Below, in pieces: positions 1-15,000 of a stretch of DNA of 64,000 nt. Location: positions 11,904,001-11,968,000 of the forward strand of contig CM060200.1 of the NCBI GenBank assembly GCA_030562195.1. Direction: 5' to 3'. The position numbers and the translations under genes were made by a program. A model generated the notes under the pieces. The model saw only the letters and a program-made list of their open reading frames with translations, was not told where the DNA came from and did no database searches. This DNA comes from Nipponacmea schrenckii. Lineage: Eukaryota; Mollusca; Gastropoda; Lottiidae. The number at the start of each line of letters is the position of its first letter. Within the stretch, counting starts at the first letter, position 1.

Positions 1-61
1 CCTATACTAAGTATAGAGTCATTCAGGAACAAGATTGCTTTTCTCATGATAATATACTTAC

Positions 62-3000
62 GGTCCATGAAGATTGAGTAATTTACCCATAACAATATTA
101 GCTACACCAATACCAATAAATTGAAATGAAGTCAGTATTCCCATGGCTATACCTAATGCTCTCGGTTTGACTAGTAGTGGTACTGATGGCCACATTGTAA
201 TCTAAATATATTGAAATGAAATCAAATTGTAGTGTACAATAAGGAATTTCTTGCAATGAAAACCTCCAGATTTTTTTATGTGAACTGTCAAGGAATCTTG
301 TAAATGCACATTATCATCTTCAAAATTTCAAGCTATTATGATCTTTGTATTATACCTTGACTGCATTAGTCACCATTGTAAATGTAGTGAAATTGTATAT
401 TAGTAAAAACAGCCAATAAGAGTTCTGGATAGACAGTCTGTAAACAACAAGCCATCACTTTTGCAGACTATCTGTCCACGACTTTGTTAACATACAATTC
501 AAAATAACTGCATCATTCATCAGCTTCTGTGATACAAGAAAGGTGGCTATTGCAGTCAAGGTATAAGATTTTTTTTTGATACAAGAAAGGTGGCTATTGG
601 AGAAAAGTTTTGTATAGCTCGATATGAAATATGCAGGCAGAACTGTAGTTCACTTTTTCATTAGAACCAGTTCTGTAGTCTGGTTCAATAACAACCAAAT
701 TAAATTGGTCAATTAAATAGACAAATAGCACTTACCGCTGCAAGTATATAGTTAAAACCTATTAATGGTGACACTATATAAGCTGGTATACCGGTAAACG
801 CTGTTAAGGGTAGCACTGGTAAGGTAATAGCTGCACTAATTATCATAAGATATCCACGGAATCCTATATTATCCTGTCAATAATAATACTATTAAGTCCA
901 CCATTTATTGCACATTAAATGATTAATATGTAGACAAATTAGATGAAATTTGAGATCTCAAACCTAAGCACAATTTGCTTATCCCTGTCCTATCTTGGAA
1001 ATTTTTCAAGAGTTAAATTGTTAAAGGGCCCAACACTTCCAGTATTCTTGCTTAAAAACAGGTTGAAAATATTTAACTTGTAAAATTCTACTAAACAGCA
1101 GCTATACTTAAGTGTTATTTCATCAAACCAAATGACATAGTCTTATGCTGCGTTCGATACCTGCTGTGACAATGTTTATTTTATGACTTTCGTGCAAATC
1201 GGAAGAAAGGTCGTACAGCCATTATTCAAAACTTTATTACTAAGGTGGTGACGAGTTTGCAAGTTGTATGTATATATTTCATGAACACTGTCATTATACT
1301 TAAAGTAATAAATAACACCCAATATCAAACAAAAATTCAAAACATATGTGAATATATGCAAAGACTATATGTGAAGTATGTATTCTTAAAACTCCAGCTA
1401 GTGTTAGGGTTTAAGTTACCTAACTCCAAAAAATAATACTTACTACTAGTATACCTAGAATAGGAGCAGCAAATAATGATATATAATAAGGAGCTCCAGC
1501 TATATAAGATGCTATATGTTGATCATAACCATATTTATCTTGATACAATTTACTGAAATATCACATAGATAATATGATTTCATACAAATCCGCCTTTCAA
1601 AAGACTAGGCAATAAAGCTACAGCATTAAAGATCAGCAGATGGAGCTCAATTTCAACTTTCCCCCTTTTTTTTATCAGCAATATAGTGAATAGTGGTAGA
1701 ATTACTCTCCTTTAATTAGCAATATAAAGAATAATGGTAATTCCCTATATATCGAATAATTGTAAAAAGATTACTAACCTTGAATCAGATATATGGAATA
1801 ATGTAAATGAAATGAATGGAGTTTTACGTCCTACTCTTCTGCACCTTATGGGCTAATGAAGACGGATGGAATAATGTAAACAGATTACTAACCTTGAATC
1901 AGATATATGGAAGAATGGTAAAACATACTAACCTAGAATCAGCTTTTTTGGGAATAATGGTATACTAAACTTGAATCAGTTATATAGGGAATAATGGTAA
2001 ACAGGTTACTAACTTTAAATCATTTATGTAGGGAATAGTGGTAAAACATACTAACCTTGAATCAGCTTTATAGGGAATAATGGTAAAACACACTAACCTT
2101 GAATCATCGATATAAGGAATAATGATATAACATACTAACCTTGATTGAATCAGCTTTATAGGGAATAATAAAACATACTTACCTTGAATCAGCTATGTAG
2201 GGAATAATAAAACATACTAACCTTGAATCAGCTATGTAGGGAATAATAAAACACACTAACCTTGAATCATCGATATAAGGAATAATGATATAACATACTA
2301 ACCTTGATTGAATCAGCTTTATAGGAATAATAAAACATACTAACCTTGAATCAGCTATATAGGGAATAATAAAACATACTAACCTTGAATCAGCTTTATA
2401 GGGAATAGTGGTAAAATATACTAACCTTGAATCAGCTATATAGGGAATAATGATAAAACATACTAACCTTGATTGAATCAGCTTTATAGGGAATAATAAA
2501 ACATACTAACCTTGATTGAATCAGCTATATAGGGAATAATAAAACATACTAACCTTGAATCAGCTATATAGGGAATAATAAAACATACATGTACTAACCT
2601 TGAATCAGCTTTATAGGGAATAGTGGTAAAATATACTAACCTTGAATCAGCTATATAGGGAATAATGGTCGAATAAGACAACATTGTTACTATTGTTAAT
2701 ATCCAATAAGTTGCAGAAAAATCACGGACATCATTGCATTCCTATTAATGTAATAAAACCAATGTTTAATGCATACATCATTCATTCTCAATCCGATCTA
2801 AATGTGTGCTTAACCCATTTTTTACTCATAGCTTCAACCAATTTGCCAATCTATCAAAAAAATGTTCAATGACCATTACCAACTAAGAGTTGGACAAAGC
2901 TCTAAAGATTTCAATGGAACAGAAATTTTTAAATCTAACTTTGTTGGGTGTGACATGTCTGTGCTATTATAGAGGTAACCGAACTCAGTCTATGGGATAA

Positions 3001-6000
3001 AGGATAATTCAAGTCCACGGTGAACACACTGTAAAGTATGTTTTGAATTACTACTTAAATTCGGTTGGTTCAGGCAGAGTTCATTAGGTTAGGTCAAAGG
3101 TTATTGATAAGAAGAAACAAGACCATTACCATAGTGGTTATATAAAAATACAATTTCAGTTATTACTAAATCCAGCTGAGAAATTCAGAACATACTGAGG
3201 GTAACAAATACAGCAATAGTTACAAGAAAAATTCAGCATACCAGAGTTCTTCCTTTTTCTTTATTTGTTTGGTTCAATGTCTTCAAACCATATTGATCCA
3301 AGAAAGACATCAAAATGACAAATAGGAAACCACTACAACATAAAACACTACCTAAAAACAAAGGTATTCTATTACAATATATATACCAAATATACATCAT
3401 TTACTGAGGTTCTATAGGATAGTGTTGGTTCTTCACATGGCATCATTTGCTTATTTACATCAAACAAGTAGTGGCTATGGGTTTTGGACATGTTGGCATG
3501 TGAAATCTGATGACCTTGAATAAGTTATCTCCATTCATTATTCCAGTTGACCAAGCAGTTAATGGATACAGAATCTGGGAAAGATCAAGGCAAAAAGGTT
3601 TAGCCAATTATGAGCTAGTAAAAAGAATCCTTAAATGTGAATTTAAGTTCTTATAAAATAAAGTCCTTTCTTATTTTTCTTTCAAAGGAATGAGGAGCTG
3701 TCAAACCCAATCCATCAAGTTTTCCAGTGGGAGAGGCATGAATTGCCTAACATTTGGCATCCACACTTAACTTTTCTTAAATGTGCTTTTACGTTATAGC
3801 TATAATTTTGATACCAGTTCACTGATCTTCAGGTTAAAATCAATTTAAGTTGTTTTTTCATCTGAACTGTAAATTCTATGGCCTCTATGAACAAATGAAA
3901 ACATAAGATGCTTTGTGGAAGCACAAACAGACAAATATAAAATCACATACTAGCCCAAAACAAAACTTCTAAACCAAATTTTTTAACAACAACACTAGTA
4001 ACCAAAAAGTTACAGACACTGCCAAGTCTTGAAAATGTTAAACAGATACCAAATGCAAGAGATAATTCTTTGTGCCGAAACCAGAAGGCTGTCACCCGAT
4101 CTTGTACAACTGAAATAGAAGAGCATGACTGGGTTATATTAACACTGTTGAGAATATGAACACTAATTAGATCTAGACTATAAAATAATATAAAGCTGAT
4201 ACTATAGTGTGCATGATATATAATATAGTTAATTTATAGTCATCCTTGCTAGTTGCTGGTTATGTAACATGTTGATTATATAAAGCTTATTAGTTAAAGA
4301 ACTGTTTAATTCCATCCTGATAAGAATGCCAAATGGCTTCTGGTGACAAACACTAGATAAAGGTATCCGCAATTATTAGTCATGTTTTAATTAACTAAAA
4401 AAACAATTTGGAAAATAAGCTTTCAATGCATGATAACAAATGGCCACAGTCTAATACGAACAACCTCAAAGTGAAAAAACAAGGGCAATAACTCTGGCTA
4501 TTTGTTTTTTCTGATTTTTTAAATGATTCATACTTATGTATTAATAAATAATTTTATAAATTTTTGCCTAAACTCAATAAAATATAGACATAGCAAAAGC
4601 TTCGCTTCTATCAGTTGATATGACTGTTATTGACACAACATACATATTACAGACCTAATTCACACATCAGCCATATTGAATCCAGAACGAGGCTCATAAC
4701 ACAAACAAAAGTACAGCATGTTACTGCTAGGGTTGGGCGATATTACGGTATTACTGTGAAGACTGGTTCCAAAAATATACTGGTATTAGTATCGTGCTAA
4801 AACTGAATACTCAGTATACTGTGGATACCGTCAAGAATCACGGTATTCATTTATATGAGAAATTAAACTGGTAAAATATCTGTTCTTTGCTGATTTAACG
4901 TATATTTTCAAAAATAAATTGATATTTTGTTGTTCTTAATCCACCATGTGTCACGTGATAATACATATACTCGATTATCACAACCTCACTTCCCATGCAG
5001 TATACTACTATCAGTCTTGACCATCGGGACTATCTTTCAGGAATTTTTCCAGCACACGACATTCGGCACACCTTTTAAGGCTCAATTAGTAAAGATGGGT
5101 TTATTCATTGGAATAAAAAATACCAGTGATCAAGAAAAAATAACGAAATAATATCTTGCATAAGACCTATTAATGTTATAATGTCCATATACATTAAAAA
5201 TTTAATTTTAGTCACAAAAAAATACCGTGAATATCGTGACGATACCCAATTTCACCTTAAATACTTTGGTATCAGAAAATCTTGATACCGCCCCTCCCTA
5301 GTTACTCCAATCTCCCAATTTAATATCTTTCAAGCCTCATTTTCCAGTCCCGCTAACTCAAAACTAATCATTAAAATCAGAATATATTGATTTATTAATA
5401 TACTTTCAGAAGAATTTTTGCTTTCACTGTGAAAAGTTGCTGTTGATCGGGTGTTTTGTGAGGACACATATTCATTCATATGATTTTTTATGGATGAACA
5501 TTGCTTTCTGTGTCTCTAAACCGGGCAAGAATAAGGTCTATATCCTTAAATATACATATAACTTACTTCTCATACCACTGTTTCCACTTCCAAGTAAAAA
5601 TCGGCCCATCATTAACATCGGAAACATGTAGTCTGTATATCTGAGTCCTTTGACTATAGATAGAGCAAATATCAAACTACCTGATAGTGATAAGGAACCA
5701 TATAACAAAGCTCCAACTAGAATACAGAAATACATGTACAATCAAAATTATATCAATTAGATATAACAGATTTACCAGTGTGTTCTTAGTGTACTATTGC
5801 AGAAATCCCTTTTACCAGCTGGCAAATATTTAAAAAAAATTCAAAGAAAATCTTAAAGGTTGTGCAAAATATTTTAGCCAGCACGATTGTCTATATAAAG
5901 TATGTTAAGAAAGGTTTCATAAATCATATCACAGAGTAGGTCAATATAGAAAGTGAGGTTTGAAATTGGTATGATAGTCAGAATGAAGAGATGGAAATAT

Positions 6001-9000
6001 AAAACCTAGAAAATTATGAATGTTTGTTTTAACATTTTTGAAACAGTTATTAAATAAAACAAATATTACTCATTAGTCATTACTCGTATTTACAATAATG
6101 AGAAACCAAAATCTGATTCAGAATAGTGATAAAATTAAATATATTGACAATTGAGTTTTTTTTCTTTTATAAACCACAAACACACAGCCCATGCAATCAA
6201 GCACCATATTTAAATTTGTTAGATATTGTATATAAAGTCTGATTTTTGATGAAAATTTATTTTCATCAAATTAAATAGATAATAAAACTTTTATATATTA
6301 TAATAACCAGGAAATAGGTTAAAAATATAAAAAAAAAATATATCATTAAGGAAAAATAGAAAAGAAAGCAAAGTCATTAAAACTAAGAAACTAACTGTTA
6401 AAACTCATGGACACAAAATCATTACACAAAGACAGAAGTAAGATGTTAAAGAATTTATCAAAATTTAATTTTTTTCTTTTAATGAAAAATATTTACACAA
6501 TACCAATAAAAAATAAATACATGTACTAAATAAAAAATACATTTAAAATCACAAAAGAGGAAAACATATTTGCTAAAATCTATATTTTGAGAGTAAAACA
6601 TTTAGACAAGCACAAGCAAGAAATTAATTAATAAAAAATACCTTACTCTAAACCTCAGCTATAAGAGAAAGGAATTTAATATTTACATCATATATTAAAC
6701 TACATGCTTAAAGGAATACTCCTTTTTGGAATAGACATGAAATTGGAAGTCTTATAATTGGTCAACAGTATATATTCAGTTGGACATATTAGCTGACTAC
6801 AAAATAGATTTAATGAATAAAAAGTAATTATTGAAAAAAGCTTCTAAGCATGTTTAATTACTTTGTTTAATGAATCAATACTTAGTTTTAGGGATTTATT
6901 AGATTATAAATGGATTGTCCTATAGTTTTGACACCAGGTAAGTCCGCCAATGAAGAAAAACTTATTTTGGGTGTCTTTGGAGGTAGTGTACATTTAAACT
7001 GACAAGGACATGTATAGCAACTTCCTTCATTATTCAAATAACAACATAAAGTAAAGTACTAAGAGTTTGTAGTGTTAAAGGGATTGTAAAGAGATATTTT
7101 CAATATTTATAAGTATCAAAGACACTGATAGCATTGATATGCACCTTACCAATTTGCAGTCAGACTTCTGTGGTTCTGGCGATTTCTCTATGAGTAAATG
7201 CTATATGACATTGCTATTGCAATGATCCTCAATTATCTCTCATATATATTGTAATACTGATATCATAAATCACTTGATTTTTTGTAAAATGCAATAACCA
7301 AATTAAAATGGTGTGTATTAATGTTATCAGTGACACCAATATGCATTTAAGGATACAAAACGAACATTTACAATCTCTTTAATATATTGTTATATGACAT
7401 GAAAACATTGAAAATTGTACTACTTACATTTAGTTCCTAGTTTATCTACCAACACACCAGCTATTAAAACATTGATAGAAGCACTGAAACAGAATTTGGT
7501 AATCCATCATAACTATACCCAGTGCTTAAATTATGGATCTCCTTGCAGCTCTTTGTAAACATCAAGGTAACTGTTTATGATACTTTAAATTTCAACTAAT
7601 GTATACTTTTCTACATTATTTGTCGAATATTTTAAACAAGCATTGCATGACTCAACAGTCTTTGGGTTTTATTCAAAAATAACCATTGACAGTTAACTAC
7701 TAAAAAATGGTATTTTTATTTATCTGACAAAAGCTCTTATGACTGAAACCTTACAAAACCATATTTTAGATATTGTCTTTAGCATGTGGAATACAATTTC
7801 ATAAAAACATAAAAAAAGTTTTGTTTTATGAAAATATATAAATAGTTGTTTTTCAAACTGATATAATTCAGACATTGTGATCAAGCACTATTAACACAGC
7901 AATTGGTTGGCCAAAACCATGCAAAATATACTGTCAAAAGATCACGATTCTTACAGATCTAACATAAAAAGTTGGTAGTCTGGTCGGCCTGGACAAGTGT
8001 TTGTAAATAAAGTCAATAAAAATAAAAATGTCTAAAAGATACAGATTTAAACTGATAATATGATGTTTCATTGGTGAAGCGATAGTCCCATTAAAGCATA
8101 AGGCATAAGAAAGTAACAAGTTTATCTAAAAAATGCTCTTAATCTATCAACTTATAACAAATTACTGCTAAATACTCAACGGTAAAGATTCTCGCCCAAG
8201 CAGACACATTAAAAATTAACCATTCTTACTGAAACAGATTCAGTTTTACGTAAATTGCTGTGGATTGCTGAAGGCATCCTTTTATGTGGTTATTACCTAA
8301 AATATATCATGTAAAATCTGCATGGGAGAAGGGAAAGAACTCTGTAAATATCTAATACTGAAAATTACTGAAGGTGTAACTTCAAATTGACATTTAACAC
8401 AGTTTCAAGACAGTATATTCTCCAGTTACAAGCGACTACCAGTAAGTGTGTACTAACAAAACAATACCAGCCTAGGGCCCTACAGAGTTTGGAATGGTAG
8501 AACTCATGTCTGAAAATTGCACGACGTAAAAATTTTTAGGTTCTATTTTTTAAATTGCTCTGTAATTGATGTAATGAGCAATATTTCAACAGTGAGAATT
8601 ATTTGTTATTGTACATGTACATACATCTGGGTGTGTAAAAATAAACCAAACTTACGTCCAAGCGTACAAGGCAAATAGTAGATTATAATGTAATGGGCCC
8701 AATCCCAGACATCCAGTACAACATGTTACATTAAATTCTGAGGATGCATTATCAACATCTAGAAATGATCCATTTTCATCACAATCCACCTAAAGCATAT
8801 TTCATATCATATACAGTAGAACTTGTATTCAGATGGAATATTTAATAACAATCACTTAATGAAAGCCGTCTGAGTCAATTTTTATGTCATATCTAACACT
8901 TTAAATGGGTTTTAAAGGCTTAGTTGGTTAGAATATTATAGTGTTATCTTTAAACTTTACGAAATTGTTGTGATAACTTGCGAAGAAGTGATTGTGGTGT

Positions 9001-12000
9001 TTCCATGTACCAACCAAACATAGTTTCCTATGCGTCTAGTTGCACAGATCAATGGTTCCAATCTTAGCTGTCAATAGGAGACAATAATAATAGAATCACA
9101 ATAAATATAACTTACCGGCAACTCCTGTAATTCTGTTTGAATAGTGCTAGGCATATCAAAGGAGAAGAATGACCCAAATGTTAACATACATCCACAGAAT
9201 AATATAAGGAATCTAAAGGTACCTAATATTATGAATAAGAATTGTTATAATTGTTCAGCAAAATTACAAAAGATAGCTTGCCAGGCAAGGTAACATACGC
9301 CCACTGGCAGCATTGAATTTGAAAAATAAATAGAGCAATAACTCAAAAAACATTCACTGAATTAATATTGAAGTCAAGGGCAAAAACTCAAAAACTGTTC
9401 ATGGAAAATTGTCAAATTAGAACTTGACCACCATCTTTGAACGAAATCCGTGCGAAGAAAGACCTGATAAGGAAATTTTAGACCTCTTGGAAATTTGTTT
9501 AACGCGAAATGTCTTCAATTTTAACGGAAAAACTTATCTTCAAATATCTGGTACTACTATGGGGAAACGCTTTGCCCCAAGTTACGGGAATATATTCATG
9601 GCCGAATGGGAACGCGAAATAGACCAAATTTCACCTTTTAAACCTTTCTTCTATGGAAGGTTTCTTGACGACATTTTTATCATTTGGACCGAATCGCTTG
9701 AAAATTTTTGGCAGTATTTTGAAATTCTGAATAACCATCATCCATCAGTAAAATTAACAGCAAACATTAGCGAAACAAGTATGAACTTCCTGGACACGAC
9801 AGTGTTCAAGGGTACCAATTTTGACGAAAATAGAAAACTTGATATCAAAGTATATTTCAAAGAGACCGATACCCACCAACTTTTATTTAAAAATTCGTTT
9901 CACCGGAAACACACATTTTCTGGCATTATCAAATCACAAGTTCTAAGGTTCCATAGAATTTGTACACAACAGACCGACTGTGATTCCGCGTGTAGACTTG
10001 TTTTTGATAAATTACGAGAAAGGGGTTACTCAAAACGTTTCCTGCGCCAAATTAAAAACGACACCCTTTTGAACCTTCAGAAAAAGAGTAACCCCCCTCC
10101 CCCTTTTAATGCCCTTGGATCAGCACCGTGTAGAGGTTCTGCGTGTCGTACCTGCGTTCATGTACCTATTTCTCATTATTTTCAAAACAAAAAGGCCGGC
10201 AAATATTTCATCATGCGTGACAAACTTTCTTGTGTTGACCAAAATTTAATATACCTAATTTCTTGTAAAAAATGCGAAGTCCAATATGTTGGCGAAACAA
10301 AAAATATGTTAAGAACCCGTTTTAATGGCCATCGTTACGATATCGTACATGGCAAAAACAGACCTATTGCGAACCACTTTAACCTCCCCGACCACTCCAT
10401 TGAAGACTTGGTAATTATGCCTATTGAGGCGGCTATGTCGATGCCTAATATTAAGCCAAAACATAGAAGATTGCAGCGCGAGAGCTATTGGATGGACCAG
10501 TTGGACACAGTATATCCGAATGGCTTAAACCAAATAATCCCCTTCATCACCACCTATAATCATACTGCTACCAACGCATCGGTAATTGTAAAAAATTACT
10601 ATAAAACTCTACAACAGAAATATCCACAGGTTTATACTAAAAGAATTGTTACCGCGTTCAAGAGGAATAAAAATTTTAGTAACCATTTAATCCATGGCAG
10701 ACTTGAACCACTGCAAAACGTTTTTTTCAAATCCATAACTGTTTTATATATGGGTGAAATTCAAAATTCGTTAAAATTCTTGTCCAAAGGAATAATTCCT
10801 GAATTTTTTACAATTGAACATTTTCTTTAAATATAGTGTAAAACATGAGAGAGGGCCAAACAGTTTTAACCCTCAAAAATTTCATAATGTAAATTGCCTT
10901 TGATCAGTTGCATTTTTTTGCCTCAAAAATATGTAAAATTGGCTGTCCATTTGTTCTTTACCGTAACTGCATTAAAATCTAAATGACATTTTTTCTTTAA
11001 CAAGACGGCATTTCTGGTTAATGTTTTCTTACATGTATGACTCGAAATATTCTTTTTAAGATCTGATAATTTTTTAGAAAATATTGCCTCAAGAAATTGC
11101 TTTTTCCCCTCCTATACATGACGCAGTAGCTTGTCCAAACTTTCATGTCCACCCTGTAACAGGCATGTATTTAAATTAAATAATATAACTTTCCTTGGAT
11201 AAACATAGTTGTCTTTCTTGCAAGGAACGTGATGTCATTTCCTTTTAGCAATGTCACCTTAATTTGGAGCCTCGAAATATAAATTTGCAGAAAAGAAGAC
11301 TTTAGGTAAGTTGAATTGGAGAGTATATTTTTCACGAGTCTTCTCTGTAACATACATTTCTCAGCTTCAGGTTGTAGTAATTCATTTTTGAAAAAAGTCC
11401 AGAATTGCTATGTGAAACAGATTTCTTATGAAATTTGCTTTGACCACATGCAGTGAATTGAATTCCTTTTTTAGCATATTTAGTTCAAATAATTTCTCTC
11501 CTGTAACAGTCCACCCCGTAACAGTCAAAATGTTACGGGAAAGACATGTTTTGTTACAGGGAAGACAATTCAACATATATATTTTATGTCAAGAGCTAAT
11601 GTCAGCCTTTTCACTTTTGCAAAGAATAAAAATAGCTATTTGCAGCCTTATATCTATTCAACATGTCTGCAATATACCTTAATGTGATGTTATTACATGT
11701 ATATCACTGTTGGTGAGAAAATACAAGGTTGTATCCTTGGAAATATTGTTTAACTTCATTAAAAGTTTTTATATAAGCTCGGGTAAGGTTAGTCTGATTT
11801 ATCTTTTTGTGCTTTCAGATTTAAACAATGCCTATGTCAGGTGCTGAAAGGGCGCGAAAATTTAGATTGAACAGGGATGCCAATATTTTTAGGAGGCAGG
11901 AATATTTGGAGAAGGAAAAACATAGATACAATCAAAATAAAGTTGATGGGAAAAAAAGAATATAGAAAATATGTCAGAGAGAGAGAGAAAAGATTGACCA

Positions 12001-15000
12001 GAAGAAAATGGAGAAAGCAAAAGAAGACTGAGAGAATGAACAAAAAGAAATTAGAAAAAAACATTTTGACGCCACCCAACTCACCAGAACACAAAATTCC
12101 ATCATCGAACCGTAAAAAGAGTAAAAGTATTGCCAAGTGCTATAGGGATAATGCCTCATTAAAAACTGAATTAGATAAACAGAAAAAATTGGTTGATTTA
12201 TACAGACACAGGTGGTTAAGAGTGACATCTGTGCATAAAGATGTTCCTGAAGATTCACCTCGCTCAAAAACTAAGAAACTACTGAGAAACTTTTCTAAAA
12301 AAACAGTGCGAAAAACCTTGCTTTTTCACCATGCTCTTTTAAAACAAATAAAATCTAATTACAAGAAACAATCTAAAAGGGATAAAAGACAGATTGCCAG
12401 AATTCTGCATGGATCTATTCTTCGAAAATATAAACTCAATACTACAGCCTTGAAACTTTGTGGTGCTACTACCCGAAACCACTTATCACCTAAAAACTGT
12501 CTTTCAAAAAGATTATGTAAAGAAATAAAAGATTTCTTTGAAAGGTGTGATGTTTCTCGAATTACCACTGGGTTGAAACGGACAGTTACTAAATGTAAAT
12601 TAAAAAAACAACGACGTATCCTGCAAGACACAGTCTACAATCTGTACCTGAAATATAGAGCTGAAACTAACAAAAAAGTGAGTTTGACAACATTTAGTCG
12701 TTTAAGACCATTTTGGGTAAGGCCGCCAACAGACCATGACAGAGAAACTTGCTTGTGCAAACTGTGTTCAAACGCTGACTTCCAAGTTTCTGCTCTTTAC
12801 AAGGCAAAGAGCATTACGACTTCAGATAAAGATGAAATGGTAAACAAGTGTGTATGTGATATTCAAAATAAAAATTGCATGTATAATACATGTAATGAGT
12901 GCAAAGATGAACGTTTGACCACCACGAAAACCGAAACAGAAGAAGTGGAATGGTTTGAATGGAGAACTAGAAATGAGGAAAGATCCATGAAACAAAATGG
13001 TACGCAGGTTCTCAAAACAGTTACACTGACCGAAAAAGTAAAACTTTGCGGATCTGGTTCTGAACTTATTGAAAAATTGGAATCCCAGTTAATAAGATAT
13101 AAGAAGCATTTGTTTAATATTAAATCTCAATTTTCATATTATAAGGAAAAAAGGTTGTCCTTAAACTCTAATGAATGCATAATACACGTCGATTTTGCTG
13201 AGAATTATGTATGTAAAATGTCTAACGAAATACAAGGGATGCATTTTGGTGCATCAAAGAAACAACTGTCTCTACATACAGGCGTGTATTTTATTGGTGG
13301 CCAGAATGACTCTCAAACATTTTGCACCGTTTCAGACAATATTCTTCATAAACCAGCAAGTGTTTGGGCTCATCTCACCCCTATATTACAGTTCATAAAG
13401 ACCAATTTCCCACAAATCAATACCATTCATTTCTTCAGCGATGGCCCAACAAGTCAATACCGACAAAAAGAAAACTTTTATCTACTTTCAAAGGAACCAC
13501 AAAAACTTGGATTCAATTTCGTATCATGGAATTTCTTTGAAGCAGGGCACGGGAAGGGTATTCCTGACGGTGTTGGTGGGTCATTAAAGAGATCTGCAGA
13601 TACTAAAGTTAAATATTGTGCAGATATCATGTCAGCAGCTGACTTTGTTACAACTCTGAAAAGTAGCGAAACTCTTTTAAACTTAATAAGTAGCGAACAA
13701 ATTAAGAAAGTTGTAGAGACTTTAAAACCTAAAACCAAAAGTCTAAATAGTATCAAAGGCACCATGGCACTTCACCAGGTTATCATTCCTGAAAAATCAG
13801 ATGGAATTATTTATATACATAGAGAACAAAGCTGTCATTGTTACATTCCATATACATGTCCACAACACAGTCTGAAAAGAGACAATATTTTAAAAACAAC
13901 ATTCGTGAACACAACTGAATTGAAATCAACCCACAAATATGAAATTTTTTTATCACAATTAAAATCATGTAAAACTTTTGAAGATATGAAAAAGAAATGT
14001 GCACAGATTCAAAGTTCCCTCACTGCTGTGGATACTCAAGAGGTCAGTTTTGAAAATGCCGATTTAGAAGTAGACACATGTGCATTACATTTTTACCCCG
14101 ATGATGTTCAAGATAAGCGTATATTATATCCAGTGAAAGTGAAAAGTGATGGTAACTGCTTACCAAGTTCAGGAAGTGTGTATTGTCACAGTAATATTTA
14201 TGAAACAGCTGAAATGCGTGTAAGAATAGTATGTGAACAAGTTTTACATGTCGATGAATATTTGGATAACGATTTTCTTCCACAGGGTTTGGATTTTAAT
14301 GATTCTGAGAAGCAAGCAAGGAATCGGGATCTGCTCAAATTATATGCACACAATTAAACAAGGTTCTTATAAAATCCATATATGAAGCTGAAGTTCTCAA
14401 TGTCAAATATGATAAATCGTTCATGGGTATATGGCAAATACATGCATTAGCTAGTGTTTTAAAGTCCAAAATATTTTCAATTTATCCAAAATTAGGTAAT
14501 CCAAATGTTCGAAAAGATCTTCATAGACTTTTGGTTCCTAGACAAGTAGGTAATAATTATAATATATTCCATATTATGTGGACATCGAACAGAAACGATA
14601 TGGTGCAAGAACATTGGGTTCCTAATCACTTTGTTGCTGTTATTCCTGTGAAATATGAAAAAATTGAACCAGAATTGCAACCAAATGAATACTTAGGGAA
14701 GTATGTTATTGTTCGATATGATGATGACTTTTACCCTGGCATTGTTATTGATTCTGAAAATAATGAGCTGCATATAGAATGTATGCATCAAGTGGGACGA
14801 AAATATAACAACTGTTTCTACTGGCCAAAGAAGATCAGAGACTTTTGTTGGTATTCCTTTGACAATGTAGTCTGTTGTATTAACGAACCATTCAAGGAAA
14901 ATAATTCAAGTTCTCATTATTACGTGGATCAACATGTTTGGCACTCATTGCATACATCAAGTTCAATACAATACAGTTGCTGAACCTGATCATATGATTC

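Noticed and set aside
1778..2640. Possible CRISPR-like array
   Set aside because: Units are contiguous without unique spacers, the genome is eukaryotic, and the unit is a copied exon edge.
9424..9437. ATG-like start of the Penelope-like frame as a real start codon
   Set aside because: These bases belong to the interrupted pearl-like repeat; the element is 5'-truncated, so no native start exists here.
10746..10830. C-terminal extension of the Penelope-like protein
   Set aside because: These codons are read from the left inverted end of the DDE-OTU transposon; the sister copy stops earlier.
11837..12267. Hydrophobic minus-strand open frames
   Set aside because: They are the complement of the Lys-rich N-terminus of the transposase (AAA/AAG read as TTT/CTT).
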